DNA of 64,000 bases, taken from the NCBI RefSeq assembly GCF_000315915.1, contig NC_020186.1, forward strand, positions 1,178,001 to 1,242,000, read 5' to 3'. Positions 41,617 to 50,653 of the stretch are shown piece after piece. Numbering within the stretch: the first letter of the stretch is position 1; the number at the start of each line of letters is the position of its first letter. The notes beneath the pieces are model-generated. The model saw only the letters and a list, made by a program, of their open reading frames with translations. It did no database searches and was not told the origin of the DNA. Origin of the DNA: Henningerozyma blattae CBS 6284 (lineage: Eukaryota; Ascomycota; Saccharomycetes; Saccharomycetales; Saccharomycetaceae). The translations under genes were made by a program, and so were the position numbers.

Positions 41617-41639
41617 TTTCCTAATTGGGCGATCAATGG
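41617..41639 (+). promoter_or_regulatory. Mcm1-alpha1 (P'Q) element of the alpha-factor gene
   Basis: TTTCCTAATTGGGCGATCAA followed by TGG matches the P'Q consensus of alpha-specific genes: a degenerate Mcm1 half (CCTAATTGGG) joined to the alpha1-binding TCAATG. In S. cerevisiae such elements restrict MFalpha1, MFalpha2 and STE3 to alpha cells. It is about 540 bp before the ATG, with a TATA box only 25 bp downstream. Confidence 0.75.
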
Positions 41640-42176
41640 ATCTTTCTAAAAATGCCGCTTTACCATATAAAAGAGATGAAAAATAGTTACTCTTTTAAGC
41701 ATTCAATAAGAAAAGGTGATTAAATATTCTCATCAAGATACTACAGTAACATATTAGTAGTTAGAAATGATCTTGGTTGTTTTAAAACAATATGGGAAAA
41801 CCAATAAACAAAGAGAGGTTTAATTATTTCTCATTATATGCATTTATCTATATGTCTAGGAAGCAATGCCATTTGAAAGGTGGTTTATTATCATCAATTT
41901 GAAACATTGAACCACAACCAAAAAAAACTTTTGAAGTTTGATCAATCATTAGACTTGACTAATGATAGCTTTAACCTTAAACTAAATCAAGATGATTTAC
42001 AATTTTCAAAGATATAAAACTGAAAGATAAATGAATGATTATTGAAATGATTTAATCATATCTTATTTACAATTGTAAAATATAAAAAAAAATCATCAAC
42101 TAACAAGTTTACTCAACTCAATTAGCCTTTCTTTAAATAATCCTCCCTCTGCTGTCTTTTAAAAAAGAAAAAGAAA

Positions 42177-42785
42177 ATGAAGTTCTCTACTGTTTTATCC
42201 CTAGTATCTGTTGCTGCTTCCACTACCCTAGCTGCTCCAGTTGATACTGAAAGTTTGTATGATAACTCTACAACAGTTGATGTTCCCGAAGAAGCTATCT
42301 TAGCTTTTGTTGGTTTTGATGGCACTGACGTTGCTTTAACTCCTTTCAGAAACGAAACTCACTCTGGTGTTTTATTTATTAACACTACAATTTATGAATC
42401 TGCTTTAGCTTCTGAAGATGGTACTCCTTTAGTTAAGAGAGAAGCAGATGCAGAACCACATTGGTTAAGATTAGGTCGTGGTGAACCATTATACAAGAGA
42501 GAAGCTGAAGCTGATGCCGAAGCTGATGCTCACTGGTTGAGATTGGGTCGTGGTGAGCCATTATACAAGAGAGAAGCTGAAGCTGATGCCGAAGCTGATG
42601 CTCATTGGTTAAGATTGGGCCGTGGTGAGCCATTATACAAGAGAGAAGCTGAAGCTGATGCCGAAGCTGATGCTCATTGGTTAAGATTGGGCCGTGGTGA
42701 GCCATTATACAAGAGAGAAGCTGAAGCTGATGCCGAAGCTGATGCTCATTGGTTAAGATTGGGTCGTGGTGAACCATTATATTAA
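42177..42785 (+). CDS. MFalpha: Alpha-factor mating pheromone precursor, five peptide copies
   Basis: The secreted precursor of the alpha-cell mating pheromone. The 202 residues comprise a signal peptide (about 1-19, ending TTLAA), a pro-region with three N-glycosylation sequons (NST, NET, NTT), then five units. Each starts with the Kex2 site KR (87-88, 107-108, 131-132, 155-156, 179-180), followed by Glu-Ala, Asp-Ala or Glu-Pro dipeptides for Ste13, and the identical 12-mer HWLRLGRGEPLY (95-106, 119-130, 143-154, 167-178, 191-202). The peptide is one residue shorter than WHWLQLKPGQPMY of S. cerevisiae and lacks the first Trp and the Pro-Gly turn. It lies between POS5 and UIP4, the place of MFalpha1; the other sister arm holds MFalpha2, so the symbol is kept general. 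Confidence 0.97.
   Translation: MKFSTVLSLVSVAASTTLAAPVDTESLYDNSTTVDVPEEAILAFVGFDGTDVALTPFRNETHSGVLFINTTIYESALASEDGTPLVKREADAEPHWLRLGRGEPLYKREAEADAEADAHWLRLGRGEPLYKREAEADAEADAHWLRLGRGEPLYKREAEADAEADAHWLRLGRGEPLYKREAEADAEADAHWLRLGRGEPLY
42495..42782 (+). repeat. Four 72-bp tandem repeats encoding alpha-factor units
   Basis: Codons 107-202 are four head-to-tail units of 72 bp. Units two and three are identical and the others differ only at a few third positions (for example CAC/CAT, TTG/TTA, GGC/GGT). Such identity indicates recent unequal exchange or gene conversion. Confidence 0.95.
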
Positions 42786-43705
42786 TAAAATAGCACGTCA
42801 ATCATTCCAACTTTTTAACTTTTTATTACTATTCCATCTCTTTTATTTTTTATTATTACACAGGCCATATATTTTTATTATTACACAGGCCATATATTTT
42901 TATTATTTTGAATTATCAACTTACGTATGTCCAATTCGATTGATCCATTTAGTTGAAAATAATTCCCCAAGTTACCCATATTATTGTTCTTTTTTTCCAA
43001 TCTTTGTCTAGTTGTCTATATCTATATATACCATAATATGTGAATGTTAGTGGCTGCGGTTATATTGCTTTATTTTAAACTCTATAAGGACACTTCAGAA
43101 TTTAACTTTTGAGTTATCAAAAACATTATAATCATACAGCCTTTTATAATTTATACTCGTTTAAATAAGATTATAAATTTAATGTTCGCCATCCTTCAAA
43201 AAAAAAACACATTTGTTAAAAATTTATATATTTCAATTTAAATTTTCAATGATGTCAATCTTGAAACATAGATGCAATTTTGATTTGCTGTTCAACATAT
43301 GTAACGAAAATTATATTAAGACCTTTCCTTTTCAATTAATTATAACACATGTAATTCTTGAATATATGAAAGTTTAGTTCAACTCTTTTTTCGAACTGAT
43401 AGTCAATTCAATAAAGGAATCGTGTTGAAAATACTACAAACACTTTATGGGTTAATTAGTTACTGTTTTGTTTAAGTTAAATTATGTATAATTAAATAAA
43501 GATATAATAGTATAAGATAATTGTTATTTAAGTATGTACATAAATAGAATTTTGGTGGTGATATGAAATAGGTATGAAAAATTTGGGAATAAAAAGAAAA
43601 GGTACAGCAAAAAACAATTATAGATCACAAAGCAAATAGGTAAATAAAAAAAGGAATCATAATCAAATTAAATGTTTTGTAAAGAAATTAATAGATATAT
43701 GAATA
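42786..43705. other. Convergent alpha-factor/UIP4 3' region
   Basis: About 920 bp between converging genes. A 25-bp direct duplication with a partial third copy lies at 42847-42907. The rest is AT-rich; no gene is seen. Confidence 0.45.
42847..42907. repeat. 25-bp tandem duplication downstream of the alpha-factor gene
   Basis: Two exact copies of a 25-bp unit containing ATTACACAGGCCATATA (42847-42871, 42872-42896) are followed by an 11-bp partial copy. It probably lies in the 3' untranslated region. Confidence 0.9.
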
Positions 43706-46156
43706 TTAACCAAATACGTTGTGGAAAAAATTTTGAAAAAAGGCAAGAAAGGCAGCCCACCACCCCACTGGTGAATCTACTTCAGTATCTGTATTTTCCT
43801 CATTTGAAGTGGTAATTGGTTGGTTTTTAAAAGTTTCAGTTGACTTATGCTTTCTCTGTTTGATGGTTGCTTCTCCTGAATCAGAAGTCATTCTTGCACT
43901 ACTAGAATGAAGGTTAGTAGTATTGGTAGTGGTATTCTGTGAGTTTCTTGGATCAATATTTCTTTCAGTTCCTTGTTGTATTTTGCTTTGTGAATTTGTT
44001 TTGCCTTGCATCTTTTTCATTTTTTGTTGGACTTTTACTTTAGATATTTGTTTAGTGTCCTGTTTATCTTTATTTTTCTTTTCGATTTCTAATAATCTCT
44101 CTTGTTCAAGATCTTGCTTCTTTTTCAGCTCAGCATCTTGTCTTCTCTTTTCTTCAGCTTCTTGTTTCTTCTTTAACTCAGCCGATTCTCTCTTTTTTTG
44201 TTCAATATCTAACAATCTTTTTTGTTCAGTCTCTTTTTTCTTCTTCAGCTCAGCTTCTTTCCTCTTTCTTTCCTCTTCTTGTTTCTTCTTTAGTTCAAGT
44301 TCTTTTTTCTTCCTCTCTTCAGCTTCTAATCTCTTCTTCTCCTCCTCTTGTTGTTGCTTCTTTAATTCAGCTTCTTTTCTCTTTCTTTCCTCTTCTTCTT
44401 GTTTCTTCTTCAATTCAGCTTCTTCTTGCTTTCTCTTTAACTCAGCTTCTTCTTGTTTTCTCTTTAACTCAGCTTCTTCTTCTTCTTGCTTTCTCTTTAA
44501 CTCAGCTTCTTCTTGCTTCCTCTTTCTTTCCTCTTCTTCTTGTTTCTTCTTCAATTCAGCTTCTTCTTGCTTTCTCTTTAACTCAGCTTCCTCTTGTTTC
44601 CTCTTCAATTCAGCTTCTTCTTCTTCTTGCTTTCTCTTTAACTCAGCTTCTTCTTCTTCTTGCTTTCTCTTTAACTCAGCTTCTTCTTGTTTTCTCTTTA
44701 ACTCAGCTTCTTTTCTCTTTCTTTCCTCTTCTTCTTGCTTCTTCTTCAATTCAGCTTCTTCTTGCTTTCTCTTTAACTCAGCTTCCTCTTGTTTCCTCTT
44801 CAATTCAGCTTCTTCTTCTTCTTGCTTTCTCTTTAACTCAGCTTCTTCTTGCTTTCTCTTTCTTTCCTCTTCTTCTTGTTTCTTCTTCAATTCAGCTTCT
44901 TCTTGCTTTCTCTTTAATTCAGCTTCTTCTTCTTCTTGCTTTCTCTTTAACTCAGCTTCTTCTTGCTTTCTCTTTAACTCAGCTTCTTCTTGCTTCCTCT
45001 TTCTTTCCTCTTCTTCTTGTTTCTTCTTCAATTCAGCTTCTTCTTGCTTTCTCTTTAATTCAGCTTCTTCTTCTTCTTGCTTTCTCTTTAACTCAGCTTC
45101 TTCTTGCTTCTTCTTCAATTCAGCTTCTTCCTGTTTCCGCTTTAATTCAGCTTCTTCCTTCAACTTTTGTTCAAGCTCCAATAATCTTTTTTGTTCAGCT
45201 TCTTGCCTATGCTTTTCTTCCTCTTCTTGCTTTTTTTTCAATTCAAGTTCTTTCTTTTTTTTCAATTCAGATTCTTCTTTCACCTTTTGTTCAATTTCCA
45301 TCAATCTTTTTTGTTCAGCTTCTTGTCTTTTCTTTTCTTCTTCTTCTTGTTTCTTCTTTAATTCAACTTCTTGTTGTCTCCTTAGCTCAGCTTCTTCCTC
45401 CAGCTTTTGTTCAAGTTCTAATATTCTTTTTTGTTCAGCTTCTTTTCTCTTCTGTTCTTCTGTATCTTTTTTCTTCTTTAATTCCTTTTTATTCAATTCC
45501 TTTTTTTGGTTTCCCTTTTGTTCAGATCCTAGAGCATCCTTTTTCTCATTTTCATTTGTAGACTCTTCGATATCCCCTTTTTTTGGTTCAATCTCCTTAG
45601 TAGTAGTTGCTTTATTATTAATATTATTTGTATTAGCAACATCCAATATCTTATCATCACTTTGTCCATCCTTTGAAGATAGTAAAGAGGAATTCCATTC
45701 TACATTTGAATCATCTCTTTGTGATGAAGCAACCACAGAATTTCTACCTGATTCACCAGCTTTCAACGAAGGCATTGGGCTCTCTGGAGTCTTGGGAATT
45801 AAAAATTCTTTAATAAAAGCAGAGCTTTTAATTATATCAGTCTCAGATTCTTTCAAATCTGTCAACAATTTGACATTATTTTCATTCCCATTATAATCAA
45901 TTTCCTTGGGGTAATTATCATCAGTAAACCAAGTACCATTATCATCGATGAATTTAAAATGAATCTTGGATGCTTTGGGCTCATTTGTGACAGGATCAAT
46001 GGGTAATTCTTTTATTTCATATTCCCATCTACCTTTGATTTTTGACCGTTCCATAGGAACAACTATCCAGTCATTAAAATCACCAGCTATTTTCAAAGAT
46101 TTGAAATCATCGGTAACATGATCGTAGATAATTGTAACCATCATAATGTATATCAA
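43706..46156 (-). CDS. UIP4: Uip4-like protein with CBM48 domain and expanded Lys/Glu coiled coil
   Basis: The counterpart of S. cerevisiae Uip4 (YPL186C), a Ulp1-interacting protein of the ER and nuclear envelope, by position (converging with alpha-factor) and domain. Residues 6-95 form an AMPK-type glycogen-binding (CBM48-like) domain: LKIAGDFNDW, then KIHFKFIDDNGTWFTDD. The C-terminus ends in an aromatic hydrophobic segment (VGWWAAFLAFFQNFFHNVFG), a likely membrane anchor. Between them, about residues 220-700 are a charged repeat of ELKRKQEEA and ELKKKQEEEERKR units, predicted as one long helix. At 816 residues it is far longer than the roughly 310 of S. cerevisiae Uip4. The start may be Met6 (46141), since MVTIIYDH begins the domain strand; the first ATG is given. 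Confidence 0.85.
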   Translation of the reverse strand: MIYIMMVTIIYDHVTDDFKSLKIAGDFNDWIVVPMERSKIKGRWEYEIKELPIDPVTNEPKASKIHFKFIDDNGTWFTDDNYPKEIDYNGNENNVKLLTDLKESETDIIKSSAFIKEFLIPKTPESPMPSLKAGESGRNSVVASSQRDDSNVEWNSSLLSSKDGQSDDKILDVANTNNINNKATTTKEIEPKKGDIEESTNENEKKDALGSEQKGNQKKELNKKELKKKKDTEEQKRKEAEQKRILELEQKLEEEAELRRQQEVELKKKQEEEEKKRQEAEQKRLMEIEQKVKEESELKKKKELELKKKQEEEEKHRQEAEQKRLLELEQKLKEEAELKRKQEEAELKKKQEEAELKRKQEEEEAELKRKQEEAELKKKQEEEERKRKQEEAELKRKQEEAELKRKQEEEEAELKRKQEEAELKKKQEEEERKRKQEEAELKRKQEEEEAELKRKQEEAELKRKQEEAELKKKQEEEERKRKEAELKRKQEEAELKRKQEEEEAELKRKQEEEEAELKRKQEEAELKRKQEEAELKKKQEEEERKRKQEEAELKRKQEEEEAELKRKQEEAELKRKQEEAELKKKQEEEERKRKEAELKKQQQEEEKKRLEAEERKKKELELKKKQEEERKRKEAELKKKKETEQKRLLDIEQKKRESAELKKKQEAEEKRRQDAELKKKQDLEQERLLEIEKKNKDKQDTKQISKVKVQQKMKKMQGKTNSQSKIQQGTERNIDPRNSQNTTTNTTNLHSSSARMTSDSGEATIKQRKHKSTETFKNQPITTSNEENTDTEVDSPVGWWAAFLAFFQNFFHNVFG
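44060..45500 (-). repeat. Coding repeat of Lys/Glu units in UIP4
   Basis: About 1.4 kb of imperfect tandem units encode ELKRKQEEA-type blocks, with variants ELKKKQEEEERKR and EAEQKRLLELEQKLKEEA. Several blocks of 100 bp or more recur almost exactly, which shows segmental duplication inside the gene. The opposite strand is open as a Ser/Phe/Cys-rich shadow frame of 657 codons. Confidence 0.9.
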
Positions 46157-46752
46157 TTACAGTTTTAATTTATTAGATTGTTTCTTTTTTTTTAGTTTTT
46201 TTAGTAGTTTTTTTGCTTTTTTAAAAAAAAAGAAATGTTTTATTATTTAAATATATAATAGTTTCTCAGCCAGCTCAGAAATATTATATGTAGATCGTAG
46301 CGTAAATCTTTTAATAGTCACTATTTATAGTTGATAATGGTTTGAATTCTTATTGAATATTCAACTATCCGAGTAACTCCAACGTTTCAGTAATTGACCA
46401 AAAATTCTTTTAACACGAAAATTTTCGAAATTTTTTGTTGTTTTGTACTTTATAACTACTTATTTTGATTTAGTGATGTGTCATTCTCCCTTAGTCATTG
46501 TTTGTTTATCCTTTATTTTCATTCAAGCATTCCCAGATTGCCGGTTGTTTTTTCTGCAATTTTCGTCTCTTTTGAGACATAGAGCCGAATTAGTCGCACC
46601 CCGTTTTTGGGCAGTTTCGGCGGCTAAAAAGAGGTTATTTCATAATATTTAAGAAAAAATAATATATATATATATATAAATATATCGATTTATCTATAAG
46701 AAAATGATGAGCTTGTAATGAGATAGTAAGAATATTGTAATGGTATAGAAGT

Positions 46753-47029
46753 ATGATAATAACATGATAATAATATGACAATAATATGATAATAATATGA
46801 CAATAATATGATAATAATATGACAATAATATGATAATAATATGACAATAATATGATAATAATATGACAATAATATGATAATAATATGACAATAATATGAT
46901 AATAATATGACAATAATATGATAATAATATGACAATAATATGATAATAATATGCAATAATATGATAATAATATGACAATAATATGATAATAATATATGAT
47001 ATATGATATATGATATATGATATGATATA
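46753..47029. repeat. 22-bp minisatellite and adjoining ATATGAT repeat
   Basis: About eleven copies alternate GACAATAATAT and GATAATAATAT half-units, giving a 22-bp period; one copy near 46951 has lost a base. From about 46992 the sequence changes to (ATATGAT)n. The array is almost free of other substitutions. Confidence 0.9.
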
Positions 47030-47341
47030 AATAAATGAGGAGAAAACTAAATATAGATTAAATAGATGTAAAGAGAGAAAAGAAAAAAAGTAATGGAGTA
47101 ATAGACAAAATATATGAAGTAAAATGAAGCAAAAAAGGAATGAAAGAAAGAGGAAGTAAAATGTGATGATAAAGAAAGAATGGGAATGGAATTAAAAAAA
47201 AAAGGTAGGCCAAGAAAAGAGTTGAACAGAAATGAATTCAAAAATATGACCAACCGAAGAAGTAGCGTAACAGCCTACTCTATTTAGGGCCTTTTTTTAA
47301 TAAAAGAAAAAAAACATTTTATTTTTGCTGGCAATATAACA

Positions 47342-47364
47342 GTTTGGTTTGGTTTGGTTTGGTT
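47342..47364. repeat. (GGTTT)n pentanucleotide run
   Basis: Four to five perfect copies of GTTTG/GGTTT precede a T-rich stretch downstream of MRN1. It is a simple repeat. Confidence 0.85.
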
Positions 47365-47520
47365 CTTTTTTTGGAGTTTATTATATTATTATTTTTTTTT
47401 TGGATTTTTATTTTTCCATTAATAATTTATATATATATATTTTTTTAATAGGGTTTAGTCTTTTAAAACGAACTTATAATAGAAATACATGCATTTTTGT
47501 AGCAACTAAAAGATATGCGA

Positions 47521-49653
47521 CTAACGAACTTGGTGAGGAATGTTGCCACATCTATCCTTCCCAAAATTGATCTTTAAATCTTTAAAGTCAGGATTGTTTT
47601 TAATCTTTTCAATTGCTAGAATGGCATTGCTAATATTTGTAAAATTAATGAAGCAACAATTTTTTTCTGGTAAGAAATTAATTTGTTCTACATCACCATA
47701 TTGTTGGAAAATATTTCTTAAACTTAATTCTGTAAAAATTGGTGGATTGTGTAATTTAATATCATTTTCAAAATCAATGTTACCCAAGTAAACATTTCTT
47801 GAAGCACCGTTACTAACCGCTAGGGCAATCAAGTTTGGTAATGGACCAGAATGCTTACCCCAGCCAACTTTACAACGTTTCTTCTGAATAGATAATCCAT
47901 GTAATGAACTCATAGCATAAAATTGAGCAGCAGCTGTAGGGTCAATAAATGTTACAAAACAGACATGACGATCAGTTAATAACTTAATATGTTGCAAAAG
48001 ACCACCACGAACTGCATTACAAATTTCATCTATTTTCACATCCACAGGCAAATTACCTAAATAAACGGTTCTATTACCTAAATTGTTTGGACCACCAGCA
48101 GATGTAGCAATGGCAGCAGCAGCAGCAGATTGTTGTAAAAGGGTATTTGAAATGAATTCACGATCACTAAATTGAACTAAATGTTCCATACCAGGTTGAA
48201 CCCCCAAGAATTGAGCTGCATTATGTTGTTGAGTCTTTGTAATAAATGCACATCTATCTTTACCATAAAAGATTCTTTTGTTTTGATAATATGGGTTTGT
48301 TTGTGCTAAATTATTAACTACTTTAATTGCACTTAAAATGGAAGACATATGAACAAATGCAAAGCCTTTATCTTGAACAATTTTGACACAATCAATCTCA
48401 CCATAATCTTTTAAATCTTCACGTAATTTTTCTTCAGTCAAGGGAGAATCATCGATATTTTTCTTTTTTTCCAAATCATCACTCGTGTTATTAGATGGAG
48501 ATGAAGGTGATGTAGAGGAAGATGAAGATGATGTATTATTATTACTTGAATTACTCAATTGGCCTATATAAACATTTCTTGTTGCACCATCTGTAACAAT
48601 ACTTGTTGCTACAATAGGATCGATTGGAGTTGGTTTTCCCCAACCAATTTTAATATCTCTACCACCAATATTTAATCTTTTCAAAATGGCATCTGAATGG
48701 AATAAAAGTGCAGAACTTTCATCTACAAATGATATGAATGCACACATCTTATCAGGTAATATTTTAATATTTTCTACAACACCACTGCGGACATGATCCA
48801 AGAGATCTTTAACAGACAAATCCGAAGGGATGTTGCCTAAATAAACAGTTCTTGAAGGAGTGTTACCAAAAGTATTATTATTTGGTAAAGTACTGGTTTG
48901 AATCGAGGTATTTGGGTTCGCAATAGTAGCAGCAGCTACAGAAGCCATCATATAAGGAGGTTCATCTCTCATATTATCACCATTATTATCAAAAGGTGGT
49001 AATTGTTGATGGATAGGTGGTTGATGAAGCTGTTGTTGTTGCTGTTGTTGTGGATGTTGTTGTTGTGGATGCAATTGTTGTTGATCAAGTGGCCTCATTT
49101 GCAATTGTTGTGGTTGTAATGGCAAATTCAATTGAGGTTGGTGATTTAAAGGTAATGAATTATTATGAGTTTGAGAAGGATCATTATTATTGAGTGATAA
49201 TTGATTCATATTTAAAGTCAATTCATTCGTATTTGGATTATTAGAATAATTTCCTGAAGAATTAGTGGAGGATAATCTATTAGGGAAAGAATTCATATCA
49301 GTAGGTTCTTGAGGAATGATATTAAAAGATAATTGCTTAGGGATTGGGATAGGGTTATTCATCTGCTGAGGATAAGGATAAGGATATCCATCAGGAATGG
49401 TAGTGTTCCAAGTTGTATTGTTATGATTATTGCTATTACCAGTAGTAGTAGTGGTGGTAGTAGTGGTAGTGGTAGCAGTAGTAGCTGAATTAGCTGGAGT
49501 TGGAGTGTTTGAGTCTGCACGGTACATGGTATTTTTATTAGTCGTGGAATTGGTAATGAAAGGCATATGAAACAAATTATTATTTTTCTGAGTATTAATA
49601 GAGGTAAGAGTAGGAGTATGAGTATTAGTATTGCTATTTTCCGTTTGAATCAT
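47521..49653 (-). CDS. MRN1: Mrn1, multi-RRM RNA-binding protein
   Basis: A cytoplasmic mRNA-binding protein with several RRMs, linked in S. cerevisiae (YPL184C) to cell-wall and mitochondrial-protein mRNAs. The 710 residues compare with about 610. The N-terminal 270 residues are low in complexity (Thr, Asn, Gln and Pro runs). Four RRM-like domains follow: RTVYLGNIPSDLSVKDLL (near 270-340), RNVYIGQL (near 365-470, interrupted by a Ser/Asn-rich loop), RTVYLGNLPVDVKIDEIC (near 535-605) and RNVYLGNIDFENDIKL (near 625-705). Linkers of the form KIGWGKPTPI and KVGWGKHSG are characteristic of this family. The order UIP4, MRN1 and their shared direction match YPL186C and YPL184C. Confidence 0.94.
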   Translation of the reverse strand: MIQTENSNTNTHTPTLTSINTQKNNNLFHMPFITNSTTNKNTMYRADSNTPTPANSATTATTTTTTTTTTTGNSNNHNNTTWNTTIPDGYPYPYPQQMNNPIPIPKQLSFNIIPQEPTDMNSFPNRLSSTNSSGNYSNNPNTNELTLNMNQLSLNNNDPSQTHNNSLPLNHQPQLNLPLQPQQLQMRPLDQQQLHPQQQHPQQQQQQQLHQPPIHQQLPPFDNNGDNMRDEPPYMMASVAAATIANPNTSIQTSTLPNNNTFGNTPSRTVYLGNIPSDLSVKDLLDHVRSGVVENIKILPDKMCAFISFVDESSALLFHSDAILKRLNIGGRDIKIGWGKPTPIDPIVATSIVTDGATRNVYIGQLSNSSNNNTSSSSSSTSPSSPSNNTSDDLEKKKNIDDSPLTEEKLREDLKDYGEIDCVKIVQDKGFAFVHMSSILSAIKVVNNLAQTNPYYQNKRIFYGKDRCAFITKTQQHNAAQFLGVQPGMEHLVQFSDREFISNTLLQQSAAAAAIATSAGGPNNLGNRTVYLGNLPVDVKIDEICNAVRGGLLQHIKLLTDRHVCFVTFIDPTAAAQFYAMSSLHGLSIQKKRCKVGWGKHSGPLPNLIALAVSNGASRNVYLGNIDFENDIKLHNPPIFTELSLRNIFQQYGDVEQINFLPEKNCCFINFTNISNAILAIEKIKNNPDFKDLKINFGKDRCGNIPHQVR

Positions 49654-50653
49654 TAGATGGAAATAATAAGGAAATAAAAAGATAATTAAAAAATAAAGAT
49701 GTAAAGTATAGGATGATGATCAATGAAAAAAATATAAGGAGAGAGAAGAGGCTTGATAATTTGAAGTGAAAGGATGAGGCTTGATAAGGATGATATAATT
49801 TAGTGTATATGTAATGAAGTGAATAGAGTCCTTGAAAAAGAAATAAGCTAGAAAGCAAGTAAATAATAGAAAATAAGTGAAGTAAACTGAAGCGAGTAAA
49901 GAGAAGGGAAGATCAAATTAAAATACAGTTAAGAAATGAAAAAAAATTAAATTAAAAGATGAGGGAGGAGGGGGGTTAAAAAAAGATGAAACTAGAATAA
50001 TAGATGTCTGAACAAAAAAAAAGTTGAATTGAAAGGAAACGGAACTATTCTAATGTATTCTTTATCTTCTTATTGTTGGTTGGTATTATTTATTATAGTG
50101 GATTGGAATAGTAATAAATAAAATAAACGCAGATACGATGAACTTGGATGTTGTATCTAGGAAATGTTATATGAATAGCGAACAGTCAGTGTGTTTATGA
50201 GTGTGAGTATTATATGTGTATATGTAGAATGTAACAATGTGATAGTTTAGATCAAACGTAGTCTTATAGATATGTATGTATTAAAAAGGACGCTAGTTCT
50301 TACTCTTCTGCTCTATGAATCTCTCTTGCCTAAAGTACTGTAATTTCTTTCACAACATCTACTATCTATTCGTTTTTAACGGCCACTTCAACCTGTCAAC
50401 AATCAGTACATTCCATTAGATTCGATCGATCAATCTCTCAACATTTTGCTTCTGCATTGAATTGCTAATTGGATCTCGCGATCTCGAGCGATGCCACCAG
50501 ATCGGAATCACGGCACTAAACGTACTCGCCACACCTTTAGATAATTTTTCACCAGACATAATTTTGCACGTCACCATTATGACGCGTTTTACCCGGCCGC
50601 GCTGGTCATCGTCTTGTACGAATCAACGCTAATCATGAAACATTCTTGAACTG
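49654..50653. promoter_or_regulatory. MRN1 upstream region
   Basis: One kilobase between the MRN1 start and the LIF1 stop. The part next to MRN1 (49654-50050) is purine-rich. The distal part (about 50440-50640) is richer in GC and holds short palindromic stretches (TCGCGATCTCGAGCGA), an MCB element (ACGCGT, 50582-50587) and a Reb1 site (TTACCCG, 50589-50595). No gene is seen. Confidence 0.45.

Larger units (their letters stand above)
40931..42176 (+). promoter_or_regulatory. Intergenic region with snR10 and alpha-factor promoters
   Basis: The left part holds the minus-strand snR10 promoter. The right part holds the alpha-factor control region: a P'Q element at 41617-41639, a TATA box at 41665-41673 and a second TATAAAAA at 42081-42088, about 95 bp before the alpha-factor ATG. 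No protein gene is seen. MMS2, next to SNR10 in S. cerevisiae, is absent. Confidence 0.55.
46157..47520. other. UIP4/MRN1 intergenic region with minisatellite
   Basis: These 1.36 kb hold the UIP4 promoter and the MRN1 3' flank. The centre is a 22-bp minisatellite (46753-46990) running into a 7-bp repeat. A pentanucleotide (GGTTT)n run is at 47342-47364. Short frames through these repeats are open in several phases but are not genes. YPL185W is a dubious frame in S. cerevisiae and is not expected. Confidence 0.5.

Noticed and set aside
43923..45896. Long plus-strand open frame (657 codons) opposite UIP4
   Set aside because: It is the antisense shadow of the Lys/Glu repeat: Ser/Phe/Cys-rich, with no domain, while the minus strand has a recognisable CBM48 domain and synteny.
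46635..46978. Overlapping minus-strand frames encoding YYHIIVILLS-like repeats
   Set aside because: A 22-bp AT-rich repeat free of stops gives open frames in several phases; the peptide is pure repeat.
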